Of a stretch of DNA of 64,000 nt, positions 42,713 to 53,839 are shown piece by piece (the first letter of the stretch is position 1; each line of letters starts with the position of its first letter). Origin of the DNA: Molanna angustata. Lineage: Eukaryota > Arthropoda > Insecta > Trichoptera > Molannidae. A program made the translations under genes and the position numbers. Below the pieces are notes generated by a model. That model had not been told where the DNA came from, made no database searches, and worked only from the letters and a program-made list of their open reading frames with translations. The stretch spans positions 5,609,756 to 5,673,755 of the forward strand of contig OY754990.1 of the NCBI GenBank assembly GCA_963576475.1, written 5' to 3'.

Positions 42713-43240
42713 CACCTCAAAAAAAAAAAAAACAAATATATACAAATTACAGAAAGTAACAAATAAATTAACTAACAAAACCAAATTAATTTGATGTTTA
42801 GTTATGTTCATTTTCTCCACAAGAACTCTGAGTACGCTTTCGACTCGCAGTTTAAGAGGCCTGTCCTTTCACACTCGAACAAGAACTTTTCGTTCTTTAA
42901 CCGGTTCACTCTGGATCCGCTGTCATTCAAATGTCCCCTTGCAAAATGTCAGCCGTTTCGTTTTTGACACCTTCAATATATTAATTATTCAAAAAGGGTT
43001 TTTCGTTTATTCTGTATCCTCGAGTCATGTGACATGTGTTGAAATAATTAAGTCGCTGAAATAAAGCGTCGAGTTGGAATCAAAACACCAGACATGAAGG
43101 TTTAATTGCGGTTTTTAAAAACCGTTATATTTTAGACATTTTATACCCGCTACTGCTATGGAATACTTTTTTTTCTTTATAACAAATACAAAAAAAATAC
43201 ATTAAGTATTGTAACTAAGCAATTTAATAAACAAACTGGG
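42713..43240. other. Unassigned DNA with an 86-codon frame
   Basis: The frame at 42804-43064 is serine/threonine/arginine-rich with no known domain. Its sequence (TCACACTCGAACAAGAAC, AATAAAGCGTCGAG) could belong to an LTR, but no second LTR is visible. Confidence 0.35.
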
Positions 43241-43300
43241 TTGGTTTGTGCTACCTCACTAGGCCGAGCCTGTTCCGAAGTGGTAGACTAATTACATTAT
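43241..43300 (-). repeat. LINE 3' UTR signature
   Basis: ACCTCACTAGGCCGAGCCTG TTC is the reverse of the GAACAGG...CCTAGTGAGG motif. Confidence 0.65.
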
Positions 43301-43487
43301 ATTAAATAATAAATCATTGTTAGCTGCAAATAAATCATAGCATGATTCTGTAGCTCACTGTTCACTATGTGAGTCCTATGTTAGTAATTTGATGCATTAT
43401 TTATTTATTTATTTATATGATATCTCACAATTTAAAATAAAGTATTTTTTATTGGAATAAAAATTTGTGGATTTGTGAAATGAATGA

Positions 43488-43838
43488 ATGAATAAATTAA
43501 TACATAACAGCGGAATTTATGAACTAAATTGTAACTCATGTACGGGAACATATATTGGACAAACAGGCCGTGCCTTTAAAACAAGAATTAAAGAACACAT
43601 GGCATGCATTAGATTAAAGAAAGATACCTCAAATTTTGCAGAATATATAAACGAAAACAACCACCAATTTAATAGTGACCATAATATAAATATAATACAT
43701 CGGGGAATAAAAGGGAGAAAACTTGACCGACTAGAAATATTAGAAATAAACAGAGTAAAAAAGGATCCACAAAAATTACTCATCAATAAACAAATTGATC
43801 ATATATATTCACCATTATTAAAACCGATGGGTTAGACA
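43488..43838 (+). pseudogene. GIY-YIG endonuclease domain of a Penelope-like element
   Basis: The 115-residue frame holds GIY at residues 9-11, the Penelope-type CxxC (C15, C18), YIGQTGR at 22-28, the arginine/glutamate/histidine block R33...E36-H37, and a late glutamate near E83-E86 (RLEILEI), then LLIN and the stop. In these elements the domain nicks target DNA for reverse transcription. The domain looks intact, including the aromatic and catalytic positions I can recognise, although the protein it belonged to has lost its RT half. The upstream start codon is not the native one. Confidence 0.88.
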
Positions 43839-44201
43839 GACATATACCTTCCTTTGTTGTTAAATGCATTAAGATTAAAATTAAGCTGTTCATAATTATA
43901 ACTACCAAATATCTATGAAATACATTGGTTTTAACCACACTTAAAAGATAACAATAAACCAATAAATACAATATTATTTATGTACCTTTCGAATTTTACT
44001 GCTGTCGTTTTCTTTTGTTACAGACCTAATGGATACAGGGGACTACAACCAGTGACCCAACTACTTTCATTGTATTAAAACGTAGATTTGTATAGATTCA
44101 TTTGCATTATATAACTTCTTTTCAACCGTTCAAAAACCAACATTTTTATACACCTGTCATGTAAATTTTGTATATAACCACTAGTCTCAGTCTTGTAGAG
44201 C

Positions 44202-44242
44202 ATTATTCTGACGATGTGCTTTGCACGAAACGCGTCAATAAT
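44202..44242 (+). ncRNA. Candidate type I hammerhead ribozyme of the Penelope-like element
   Basis: Stem I ATTATT (44202-44207) pairs with AATAAT (44237-44242). Core CTGACGA (44208-44214), stem II GTGC-TTT-GCAC (44216-44226), core GAAA (44227-44230), minimal stem III C-GC-G (A44230 to T44235), and cleavage triplet GTC (44234-44236). A very short stem III is typical of hammerheads in Penelope-like elements. One irregularity: T44215 between the core and stem II is unpaired. Activity is inferred. Confidence 0.8.
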
Positions 44243-44280
44243 CCAATAAATATAATAGAACTTTAACCAAGTATTTTTTT

Positions 44281-44484
44281 ATATTTTTATAACATATCAA
44301 CGTACAATGGAGTTCTATCAAGAATTGTCGATCGACAAACTAAACTTAAATAAATACATAGTTAAATTAAAAAAAATGAATAAAAATATATATATCTTTA
44401 TAACAAAATAGATCTTGGTGTATTTGTTTGAATAAATTCATAAGTCAATAAGTTGAAAAATAAATTAATAAATATTCTTTATAT
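44281..44484. other. AT-rich spacer
   Basis: Nothing recognised. Confidence 0.3.
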
Positions 44485-44851
44485 CTGTATACATACATAC
44501 ATACAATAATGGATGTTGATATATTTGTTTGAATCAATGAATTAGGAAAAATTCTATATGTATATATAAAAATATAACTACATATAATATAAAATAACCT
44601 CACGTTGATTTGGTAGGTTGGAAGAAATTGCCTTGTGGTAATAAACCCGCAATTGTACACAGTATTGTACATGAAGTTTAATATAAAAAAATGGAGAAGT
44701 GACTGAATAGGGACGGATGGGAATGAAGGGACTGTAGGGATGGATGGGAAAGAAAAGGCGGAATAAAAAAAAAACATACAGATCAAACATTTTTGTATAT
44801 TTGGAGGTAAATAATAAAACAGGCAGGACAACGTTTACCGGGTTTTAATAG
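44485..44851 (+). mobile_element. Degenerate Helitron-like element, same family as 2803
   Basis: ATGGATGTTGATATATTTGT after a CATA run, GGGACTGTAGGGATGGATGG, and GGACAACGTTTACCGGGTTT TAATAG at the end (CTAG decayed). The hairpin-bearing SINE tail ATTGCC-TTGT-GGTAAT (44627-44642) sits inside. Confidence 0.6.
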
Positions 44852-45091
44852 TATGAATATAAAAGGAGAGTTCTTGGTTCTTACTTTTTATAATATTCGT
44901 TTTTACATTTTATACTTTTTTTTCATTTTATCTACTGTATTAATGTTTATATTTATATTATTTCGTGGTTCATAAATCTATGTATTATTTTATAATAATG
45001 TAAAATTTTCTTTAGGTGTTTAAAATTAAATAAATAGTTTTAATACAAGATTATATAAATCCTGTAAAAAATAAAAAATAAGTTAGGTTAC
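44852..45091. other. AT-rich spacer
   Basis: Nothing recognised. Confidence 0.3.
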
Positions 45092-45660
45092 TTCACATTA
45101 AAGGAAGCTAAAGTTGCCATTCATAACGCAATTGTAGTGCCAACCTTGACGTATGCAAGTGAAACCTGGACATGGCAGAAGTCGCATGAAAGTAGAATAA
45201 ATGCAGTGGAAATGAGATCGTTAAGAAGAATTTGTAATAGAACGATGTATGATAGAGTTAGAAATGAGGTCACTAGGAAAGAATGTAAGATGAAGGAAGA
45301 TGTAGTAACTAGAATGAAAGTTAACACACTTAGATGGTTTGGTCACGTGGAAAGAATGAATGAAGAACGCTTGACGAAAAAAATATATAAGGCTGACAGG
45401 AATGGAAAAAGAGGTCGGGGGCGCCCAAGAAAAGGATGGCACGACCATGTGAACGATATTCTGAAAGAAGGAAATGTTAGAAGTCTGAACAATAGAAGAA
45501 CATGCATGAGACGTAGCATGAATGTTGACGAGGCGGTGAATGTATGTCAAGATAGAATAGTGTGGCGTTCTGTTCTCTCTGCCTACCCCGCGAGGGACAT
45601 GGCGTGATGGTATATGTATGTATGTATATGTATATATGTACCTCACATTGTAGTATACCT
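45092..45660 (+). pseudogene. RTE-like LINE (subfamily a) C-terminal part, best copy
   Basis: Open from about 45092 to the stop at 45605-45607: KEAKVAIHNAIVVPTLTYAS, ETWTWQKSHESRINAVEMRS, RMKVNTLRWFGHVERMNEER, LTKKIYKADRNGKRGRGRPR, KGWHDHVNDILKEGNVRSLN, then QDRIVWRSVLSAYPARDMA. This is the region downstream of the RT palm. There is no native start: it is 5' truncated. It ends in GTATGTATGTATATG repeats, the tail seen in its relatives at 13085, 14021, 22496 and 58030. About 170 codons without a stop make it the youngest member here. Confidence 0.9.
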
Positions 45661-46204
45661 ATATATGTATTATGCCATGATGGTATGAACGAATGAATTA
45701 TATTTTTGAGAGTCAGATTTTGTTAAAGTCTACATTTTATAACTAAAGTGAACATTCCTTGTATTCTAAACATATTTATTTTTTTGTTTTTTCAGGTAAG
45801 CTGTCAGTTATGTAACTCGGCACATCTCATGTCAGTGAGTCTTTTGTTTGAGGTGAGTTTTAACACATAAAGCTTTTGACGTGTTAACACGGATGCCTTA
45901 TTATTTTAAATAAAACCTTTTATTTTACCGAAAGCATTAATTTGTTGATTTTTTGTATATCGTTCTTGGAAGGGTCAGAATTTGTAGCTTTGGTTAATAT
46001 AAAAAAGATTTCATAGTATAACTAGTCATTCAAATTTATATACATCCGTTATATGATATAAGATATCTCAACCAGTAAGTAAAGGCTATTGGTATATCTT
46101 TACTAAAATTTAAATAACGGATTGTTATAAGACGAAATATAGAGCATTTGTATCAAATTTTGGATTGTTTGGTCTGAAATCTAACTAACGGACGTTTATA
46201 AGAC
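45661..46204. other. Unassigned DNA
   Basis: No family recognised. Confidence 0.4.
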
Positions 46205-46620
46205 CGGCCCTTAACAAAACAAAAATGAGCTTATAGTTCTGGCGCGGTTCAGGAGTGACATCTGTGCGAGAGCATTGTCACCTGATGTATAAGTACTGTT
46301 GCTTTTATTGTTTACAAAAACCATTTTCTTAATAGATGGCGTAACAAAAAGGTTTCTTCGTTGATTCATAGGTGGCGATTACGTTTTTCAGCATATTTTC
46401 AAACGATAAGTTCTCATTATTAAAAACTTTCAAAATTGCATTGACAAGGGAACTCAATACGACGGCACAATTGGTGAACGTTGCGCAAGTGCATAAAGTG
46501 ATCACGTAAACCAGCAGCCAATGACCGGTCTTAAGGCCTTTTTCATAGTTCATGGAACTTCAATATTCCAACTTTGTCTCAATATTCCAACTAAAACTCA
46601 AGAAAATATTATTTTATATC
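46205..46620. repeat. Family R-related fragments
   Basis: TTCTGGCGCGGTTCAGGAGT (46227) and, inverted, CCAGCAGCCAATGACCGGTC TTAAG with ATTCCAACTTTGTCTC (46511-46580) resemble R. TCAATATTCCAACT is duplicated directly at 46560 and 46579. The 74-codon minus frame (46329-46553) overlaps this. Confidence 0.45.
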
Positions 46621-46631
46621 TTTTTTAAATA

Positions 46632-46647
46632 ACTCGCTAACGCGAGT
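46632..46647. repeat. Hairpin ACTCGC-TAAC-GCGAGT
   Basis: Same stem as 25509-25524, and a covariant of the stem at 33472 and 54924. Followed by CAAACCACATTT. Confidence 0.7.
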
Positions 46648-46799
46648 TACAATTACCACAAACCACATTTAATATTATTTTTTTCTTTAATGCTTATACT
46701 AATTGCATCTCGGAAAATAAACAGGTTTATAAAAAAAAGCAAATTGACCCCTTTTGGTGATTATGAATGTTGATCATATCATAGATTCATATTGAAAGT
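46648..46799. other. Unassigned DNA
   Basis: Nothing recognised. Confidence 0.3.
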
Positions 46800-46910
46800 A
46801 CTTGAAAAACTTTGTCACCACCGGGAATCGAGCCTGGGACCATATGATTAGTCTATTTGATCTTACATCTTATTGTCAGTGCCACAACGACCCAGCTCTA
46901 TAATTATCAT
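46800..46910 (-). repeat. tRNA-like SINE head, family 4
   Basis: Minus strand: GGGTCGTTGTGGCACTGACA (box A-like) and CCCAGGCTCGATTCCCGGTG (box B). The body is not identifiable. Confidence 0.6.
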
Positions 46911-47724
46911 GGATTGAATGGTAGTTACATAATTACCTACGCAGCGCTTTAAAAAAATATCCAAATATGGACTCGTTATATTTTTTTTAAAACCATTCAA
47001 CACTGTCAGATAAGTATCTTATAGTAATTGATTCTTGGTACAGATCTTGTATATTTTGTATGTTGACCAGAAATCGATATAATCGACACCTGAGAGGTGT
47101 TGAATGGTATAAGTATTTATCGCATGTATACACGCATAGCACAACACCGAGTACGCAAAAGACGTAAAGGTATAGACTACAATTTGATATTAATATTCAA
47201 ATTTTTATATGTATTTTGTGTATAACCTGCCGCCTTTGTATAGCAGGGGCGGGACTGTAAATGTATAATTAAAACATTTTTTAAGTTAATTGAAAAAATC
47301 AATTACTTACTTATATATTTTTTTTGGTTTAAATAAAAGCGGCTAGCATACTGAATAAAACTAGTTTAGTTTTTTATTGTCTCTCCTTGAAAGTAATCTT
47401 ATTTATTTATTTATATAATATTACTTCTACTATATTGAATCATATTACTCAATACAATATATTATGATCAAATTATATTATTATACAGGTACACTTTATT
47501 ACTTAAATTTTATCAATAAATCAGGTGTTATAAGATAGATATTCTTGCTTTTGCCGTTTTTACTCCTCACTACCCCAAGAGGATATAGTGGGGGGTTATG
47601 AATTTTTAGGGCTATTGTTTATTGCAGATTATCAACTAGTATCATGCTGAGATTGTGAGATTGCTGTGAACACGCACACGCACATTTAATGTAATAAATA
47701 TACATTATTACCATTTCATAAGTA
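46911..47724. other. Unassigned DNA with one spaced inverted repeat
   Basis: ACCATTCAACAC (46981-46992) is repeated inverted as GTGTTGAATGGT (47097-47108), possibly the ends of a 128-bp MITE. The rest is unrecognised. Confidence 0.4.
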
Positions 47725-47849
47725 TATACGATTAATATCGTAAGTCTCCAGAATGTGGCAACTTGTTATTGGGTGCGTGTTAAATTAATATTTGACATAG
47801 TACCTGTTAGTTGCCCGAGAAGTAATAAATAATAATAATAATAATAATA
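47725..47849 (+). repeat. SINE family 1, 3' part, with (TAA)n tail
   Basis: ACGATTAATATCGTAAGTCT, TTGTTATTGGGTGCGTG and CCTGTTAGTTGCCCGAGA, then AATAAATAATAATAATAATA. The TAA run is where the Dong/R4-like element begins. Confidence 0.85.
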
Positions 47850-48791
47850 TAAGACATAACCATACAACCACAAACATCAATTGAAAGTAATATAGACAAA
47901 ATTGAAAAGTGGAAAAACAAAGCATTGCACGGCACATTCCCATATCAAATTGATCAACGACATAATAGATAAAACACTCACTAACGATTGGCTTAAAAGA
48001 TCCCAAATTTATGCTGAAACAGAAGAATTTATGATAGCGATACAAGATAGAATCATAAAAACTAAAAATTACTCCAAGCACGTTATTAAAGATACCTCAG
48101 TAATTGATGACTCCTGTAGACGGTGTAATAAAAACAAAGTGACAATAGAACATATAACTGGCGGATGTTCTGCTCTTGCACCAACAGAGTATACACATAG
48201 ACATGATAATATTTGCAAACAGATACACATCGCTTTAGCAAAAAAATATAATTTAATAGATTCTCCACCACCTTGGTTTCAATATTCCCCATTGGCAGTT
48301 ATTGAAAACAACACACATATACTTTATTGGAACAGAGATATAATTACAGATAGAACCAACCTACACAATAGACCCGATATAACATTGATTGAGAAAAATA
48401 CAAAACAAACCCATTTAATTGAAATTTCTATTCCTAATACAACAAATTTAGAACAAAAATATACAGAAAAAATTCAAAAATACCTCCCTCTAGCAGAACA
48501 GATCAAAACCCAATGGGGACAAAATAAAGTTACAATAATACCATTTATTATATCATCTACAGGAGTTGTATCAAAAAATATAAATGATTCAATTAAGAAA
48601 CTTGATCTGCCAAATTTTATAATCACACAGATTCAAAAGAGTGTGATTATAAACACATGCTCGATAGTTCGATAATTTTTGTTATCACCACCATAAATAC
48701 TATGCATAATAACTAAGCAACTTGAGAACTCCTCCGTTGTTTAGTTTTTTTTCCGGTTGACCCGAGAGGAGAATGAATAATAATAATATGA
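47850..48791 (+). mobile_element. Dong/R4-like non-LTR element, 5' truncated, between TAA repeats
   Basis: (TAA)n lies at 47822-47849 upstream, and AATAATAATAAT at 48777-48788 closes the 3' end after CCGGTTGACCCGAGAGGAGA. Dong of Bombyx mori is known to occur in TAA repeats, so both flanks agree with the family assignment. Only the 3' 0.95 kb is present. Confidence 0.75.
47902..48675 (+). pseudogene. C-terminal zinc motif and restriction-like endonuclease of a Dong/R4-like LINE
   Basis: 257 codons open to the stop. Residues 72-89 hold C-x2-C-x8-H-x4-C (SCRRC...IEHITGGC). Around 157-176 is RPDI...THLIEISIPN, the PD-(D/E)xK-like core of the restriction-like endonuclease that lies after RT in R2/R4/Dong-type LINEs. 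It ends PFIISSTGVVSKNI...NTCSIVR. No stop or frameshift, so it is recent or constrained, but the RT domain is missing upstream of the TAA junction. A relative lies at 51000-51440. The ATG at 47902 is probably internal to the original ORF. Confidence 0.85.
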
Positions 48792-49094
48792 AATGGTTAT
48801 AATGTATACATGTAAATGATGCTTGGGCATGCTTATTTTTTATTTAATTTTGTATCACCTGTATATTTTGTCCAGTTATTGTTTGTATACTTTGAATAAA
48901 ACAAAATAAAATAATGCAATGCGAAGGCCGAATTAAACTTCATTAAGTCCCTTATATAACCTGGGTATACGGATGTACGCAAAAATGCACACTACATTAC
49001 CTTCTTACGTATGAAACACGAAAAAATATTGTATATCACCTGATATGTGATATGCAAAATTTTTTGTCCACACAGGTACATAATATTTAGAAGT
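48792..49094. other. Unassigned DNA
   Basis: Contains a (AAAT)-like stretch at about 48895 and no recognised family. Confidence 0.35.
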
Positions 49095-50090
49095 TTTTTT
49101 ATTTATTTATTTATTTTTATTTATTTTTTATTTAGAAAACAAACAGGATACAATGTTATAAGGATAAATACAATATGAAGACTTAACAGTAAGGAAAGTT
49201 CATTGTACCCCAATAATATGTTTTCACATAAGATATAGGGTGAACTTGTTTTTGACTTATTTAGTAAGTTTAAAAGTAATTAATATAATACTTGTATGTA
49301 GTGTGTATTAAGTAAGTGGATATGTGTTATATTTGATGTATACGTATGTGTTATATATTATAACAATATTGTGTATATATTTATGCGAGATAGATTGTGA
49401 ATGAATGTGACTATTTATCGAATTGTTGTAATATGTATGTTATGAAATCCGCCTGTGATTTATACATGTACTATATCGAAATGTTTAAAATATGAATTGT
49501 AGTTGGAGCAACTTCGTCTAATGTAATTATTTTTTGAGTAGTTAGTGTTACGTCGGTCGACATAGAACAAAAACTGAGATCTGAAATTGCGTGATGGACA
49601 GTAAAAATTTAATTTAGAAAGTAAGTAAGGCGAGTCTACACGGTTATGCATAATTTTGTGAAGGTACATCATGTCTATATGTAGTTGTTCGTCTGTTTTC
49701 AAGATTATAAATATTATGGTGTTTTGCAGATTTCCGATAGTTGGAGAAATATAATTTACCACGATAGTCCAAATGTTTCAGGAATTTATTATGTACTGCT
49801 TCTAGTCTATTGATGTATGTTATTAAAAAAGGATTCCATACAACTGATGAAAATTCTAGTACACTCCTGACATATGCACAATACAAAGTTATAAGTGTTT
49901 TTTTCTAATTTATAGGGTTTTGAGATTCTCAAAATAAACCCCAACATTTTATATGCTTTCCCTATTGCCTTATCCATATGTGGTGCAAATGACATCTTTT
50001 CATCTAAGGTGATACCAAGATCCTTTGTTTCTTTGTTTCTTTGTTTCTTTGACTTTATAAATAGCAAGAATAGTAGATTTTCATATTCTA
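49095..50090 (-). pseudogene. Jockey-like LINE reverse transcriptase C-terminal part
   Basis: The T-rich tract (49099-49134) is the tail of a minus-strand LINE. Coding from about 50067: KDLGITLDEKMSFAPHMDKA, GKAYKMLGFILRISKPYK, then a frameshift near 49890, MYCAYVRSVLEFSSVVWNPF, INRLEAVHNKFLKHLDYRGK, a second shift near 49650, LHKIMHNRVDSPYLLSKLNF. Order and motifs match the LINE at 16974-17610. At least two frameshifts make it dead. Confidence 0.85.
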
Positions 50091-50999
50091 TGTCAATTGA
50101 GATAAAAATCTACTTCATGGGCCTTGTAGTTTTTTAGTGACTTACAGTAAGAAATTAAAAAAGGGTTTTACTAAAACTTATTTTACATGAAAAATATTAA
50201 ACAAATTCAATATTCAAAAAAATCACGCAATAGAATAAAGATGTACATACAAACTGTTCCTTATTTTAAAGACGTATCTTTTGAGGGTACTGGGGAAATT
50301 ATTTTCAAAATATACTATATAGCCTACTATATAGCCTCTGAAGTGCTTATAGTTAAAATACCGTGTTCATACTAAAAATATCACAGTTAGGTATATTTTT
50401 CAACGATCTGCAGCAAGTAAGTAATTACATCCCTTGGGGCAAAAAACTACCTAGATCCGATGCTTTCGGGTTCCGGACGTATTCGGAACATTGTGTTTTT
50501 TTTTATTTTTTGTATAAAATTAATTATTTTAAAATCATCTCTCCGTCCTTCGTCGCTATTATTAGTTCGTGTTGAATTTTTAGGATCGTTGTTGAGGATA
50601 TATATTTTTTTTTCTCTCTCTCTCCCCTTAATTACTTAAAATATTAATGGGTTAAAAACGGGATGGTTTGTCCATCCCAGCAATGATGCAACGGTTACGA
50701 AAACATGGAGAAGTGTTGAGTATTTTAAATTTATTTATTTAATTATGTGTTCGTCCTACTACAATACTTAATTAACTTTTTTTTACGGCGCTGGCCGATT
50801 TACTAATGATATTAATAACAATTAAGCACTACAAATAATAACACTCATTAATTATACTACCATTAAACACTTCCTCAAAAGAATTAGCAGATCAATGCGT
50901 AAATTGTAAATTATTTAAAAGAGCAAAATAAAATGCAACAAACGCATCATCAAGCTTTCAATTGGGAATAGTTCACCCATCCAGATACTTAACATATCA
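50091..50999. other. Unassigned DNA, 0.9 kb
   Basis: No repeat family or domain recognised. The frames at 50187 and 50363 are short and AT-driven. Confidence 0.4.
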
Positions 51000-51440
51000 A
51001 AGGATTAAGCTCTGAGGAGGTCTCTATACTACCTAACAACCCTACTGATTCCCGAATATTAACCTTTAAAAAAATCTTTAACGATTCTACATGTATTCAT
51101 TATTACCGTTTTTCGCATTTTTATTATTAAGTTTTTCGATAAATCTATAATATCTAAATTACGGATTAACGATTTTGGAATAATGCCAGTGGTTGAAATA
51201 ATGAACGGTAATATTATTATTTTACGACAATGACAAAGTCTTTTAATCTCGTTACCTAAAGCGGTGTATTTTCTAATTTTTTCATCAAAAGTTTTTATAA
51301 TTTTACTAGAATTTGGAATAGCCACGTCGCAAATATATGTTATTTTTTTAATTTTATCATGTATTATTATATCGGGTCTGTTATGTTTAATTGACCGGTC
51401 AGTTAATATTGTTTTATCGTAATAATGACACTGCTATTTT
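51000..51440 (-). pseudogene. Dong/R4-like LINE endonuclease fragment
   Basis: Minus-strand reading from about 51430: LTDRSIKHNRPDIIIHDKIK, ITYICDVAIPNSSKIIKTFD, EKIRKYTALGNEIKRL, ILPFIISTTGIIPKSL, MNTCRIVKDFFKG. It aligns with residues 148-257 of the frame at 47902, including RPDI and the conserved PFIIS(S/T)TG. The zinc motif upstream is gone. Confidence 0.82.
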
Positions 51441-51815
51441 TTTTCCTATTAATAATACTTTTTTATTTAATTTTAAGGTTGATTTTGAGTCTATATGTAC
51501 ATCTTTTTTTTATGTTTGCATACGTTATTGATTTTTTTTTTAATTTTTGAATTTAATGTTTTTTTATTTTTGAATTTACTGTTTTGTTTTTTTTATCCTT
51601 ATGTATATCTTTTTGTTTATGTTTGCTTACATCTATTTTTTTATATTATTTCTTATTTTTTGTCTTATTATTTAGTGTTAAGTTTTTTTGTTTGCCAAGT
51701 GGATACCTATTTGCTTTTTTTATTATATCTATTGTTATCATTAATATGTGTTTTATCTATGTATGTAAAAGGCATTGTATGCCGTTTAATAATAAATAAA
51801 TAAATAAATAATAAT
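51441..51815 (+). repeat. Probable LINE 3' UTR with (AAAT)n tail
   Basis: Very T-rich, ending AAAGGCATTGTATGCCGTTT then AATAAATAAATAAATAAT. It parallels 55540-55850, which ends AATGGCTTATGCCGTATTGT before its tail. The 102-codon hydrophobic frame (51495-51803) is a product of T-richness. Confidence 0.6.
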
Positions 51816-53112
51816 ATTTCGCTTTATTAAATACAATAATTAAATATAAAACTATTTTTATTCTACACTAAATCAAACACATTATCCTTAAAAAAGTAGA
51901 AAAATCTATTTATAATTACATAATAATGTGCACTCTAGCACATGCCCATGGGCTAGTAAAGTGGATACTTCCATGTGACTCCTAAATAATTCTTATTACT
52001 TACCATTTTATTGGTTTTTATATATGTAGGTATTCTTTTAATTACATATTGTTACTCGTAACCAATGTTCTTGAAAATGCACATACAAAAATGATAGATC
52101 CGATGGAATTTTTGCCTCTCCTGGAATTTCGACGATCCGATGAAGATCAGTGGACGCACTTGTATGAATTCCTATACAAAGTATTCTTAAATCCGTCTGA
52201 CGCGCCTGTATGAACGCTAGTTTTTAATGTGACAATTACAGAAATTAATGAAAGGATATTTTGCAATGACACGTTGCAAAAAAAAACATAAATTGCCAAT
52301 CATTAATTCGACTCTTTTTAAAACACGATCTCGCCTGCCATTGACGACGTTCTACCTGTTTTTTTTTGTTTTAAGTAATTAATTAATTGCGAATTCTTGT
52401 TTCACCGCAAACAAGAGATTTAATTAAGAATGAAAATAGGCTTTTCGAATGAAATTATTTCTGACAACAACTGTTCTTCGCCCACCAATGCACGTTGCTT
52501 TTGGGGAATGATGACGGCCTCTTGCGGAAACCAGAAAGTATTCAAAAAGAACATTTAAAAATTTCACAAAACTCTGAAAGTATATTTTGAAGAACTCAGA
52601 GTACTCTGAAAGAAAATTTAAAGATTTCAGAGAACTCTAAAATAACCTATCTCTTTGCTATGCTAAAAAGTTACAAATAGAGTCTCTTCTGTAAGGAATA
52701 GTAGAACTATAATGACTAATGTAGAGCACGAAATCCGAGCACGCTGCATTTTTTAAATAATTCCTAGTTTCATGGTGCGATCAGCTTCGTATACTATGTA
52801 ACGGAAATTTTTACTATTCAAAAGGTCTCAGTATGAACGAATTGTGATGACTTGTCACAAAATAATTGGGATATCTCGTGACTCATCCTATGATGATTCA
52901 CAAAAAATATGATAACTTGTGGTAGTATCTACAGAATATAGGTACATTCAACCTAACAACGTTTCCAAACTTCTATAATATGTACCAAAAATTAAAACGA
53001 CGTTTGCAAACCGGTTTTTGTTTTTTTCAGCTCCGAGAATAGGTATATTATATTTTTTCAAAAAGAGACAAAGGTGGATGTTACTATGTCGGAGTATATA
53101 TATAATAGATTT
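51816..53112. other. Unassigned DNA, 1.3 kb
   Basis: No family recognised. 52550-52645 contains loosely repeated TTTCACAAAACTCTGAAAGT/TTTCAGAGAACTCTAAAAT phrases. Confidence 0.4.
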
Positions 53113-53343
53113 GTCGGCCTTCGTGGCTCAGTTGGTTGGGTATCTGACTGCTGATCCAAAGGTCCCGGGTTCGATTCCCGGTGGAGACACAGTTTTTAAT
53201 TGTGTTTTCAGTCTGGATCTGTGAGACGATTAATATCGTAAGTTTCCAGAATGTGGCAACTTGTTATTGGGTGCGTGTTAAAGTAATATTTGACATAGTA
53301 CCTGTTAGTTGCCCGAGAAGCAATATTAAATAAATAAATAAAT
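53113..53343 (+). repeat. tRNA-derived SINE, family 1
   Basis: CTTCGTGGCTCAGTTGGTTG, GGTCCCGGGTTCGATTCCCG and TTGTTATTGGGTGCGTG, ending in AATAAATAAATAAATA. Nearly identical to the 20529 copy. Confidence 0.9.
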
Positions 53344-53790
53344 ATACAATTGGGTCCTTAATAAAGACCGAAATCAAATTTCGGCTCTTTTAGTGTAAAT
53401 GTAATTAAATATTATATCTTAGGTGTATACTATGATAACACTATTGTTACAAAGGAAATATTTAATTTGCTATGTTAGAAAGAAATTTCATAAATTGTTT
53501 TGTTAAGAAATTTATGTTACAAAATTTGTTGTTTTTTTTTGGTATATTTGTTTTTTGCGTATGTTATATTCATTTTTATGAAATTTGGTTTATGTATATT
53601 ATTTTCTTGATATTTTTTGTGTAAATAAATTTCAAGGCCAGAATTATCTTGGCTTGAACTGGAAAATATATCATATATTTTAAACAGTATTATAAGTGAC
53701 CCGTCTCAGAACAGGTTTTCCTAGTGAGACGAGGAACGAAAAATATATTGTAATTCATGTATTTTTGTATTAAAAACGTCGGGTTGCCGG
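53344..53790 (+). repeat. LINE 3' UTR fragment
   Basis: Contains TCTCAGAACAGGTTTTCCTA GTGAGACGAGG (53705-53735). Upstream is AT-rich without a readable ORF. Confidence 0.6.
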
Positions 53791-53839
53791 CACTGAAACT
53801 GAACCTTGCGTCTGTGGTCTAGTGATTACAAACCATCAG

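Larger units (their letters stand above)
43480..44280 (+). mobile_element. Penelope-like element, 3' end
   Basis: A 5'-truncated Penelope-like retroelement: the GIY-YIG endonuclease end of the ORF (43488-43838), about 360 bp of 3' UTR, then a hammerhead-type ribozyme (44202-44242) and AATAAATATAATAG. Truncation falls near 43480, just upstream of the endonuclease. The reverse transcriptase domain is absent. Confidence 0.85.

Noticed and set aside
42804..43064. 86-codon Ser/Thr/Arg-rich frame as a small gene
   Set aside because: Low-complexity composition, no domain, surrounded by SINE and LINE debris.
45221..45646. 141-codon minus-strand frame
   Set aside because: Shadow of the plus-strand LINE frame at 45092-45607.
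51495..51803. 102-codon Phe/Leu-rich frame resembling a multi-pass membrane protein
   Set aside because: Very T-rich DNA ending in an (AAAT)n LINE tail; no motif beyond composition.
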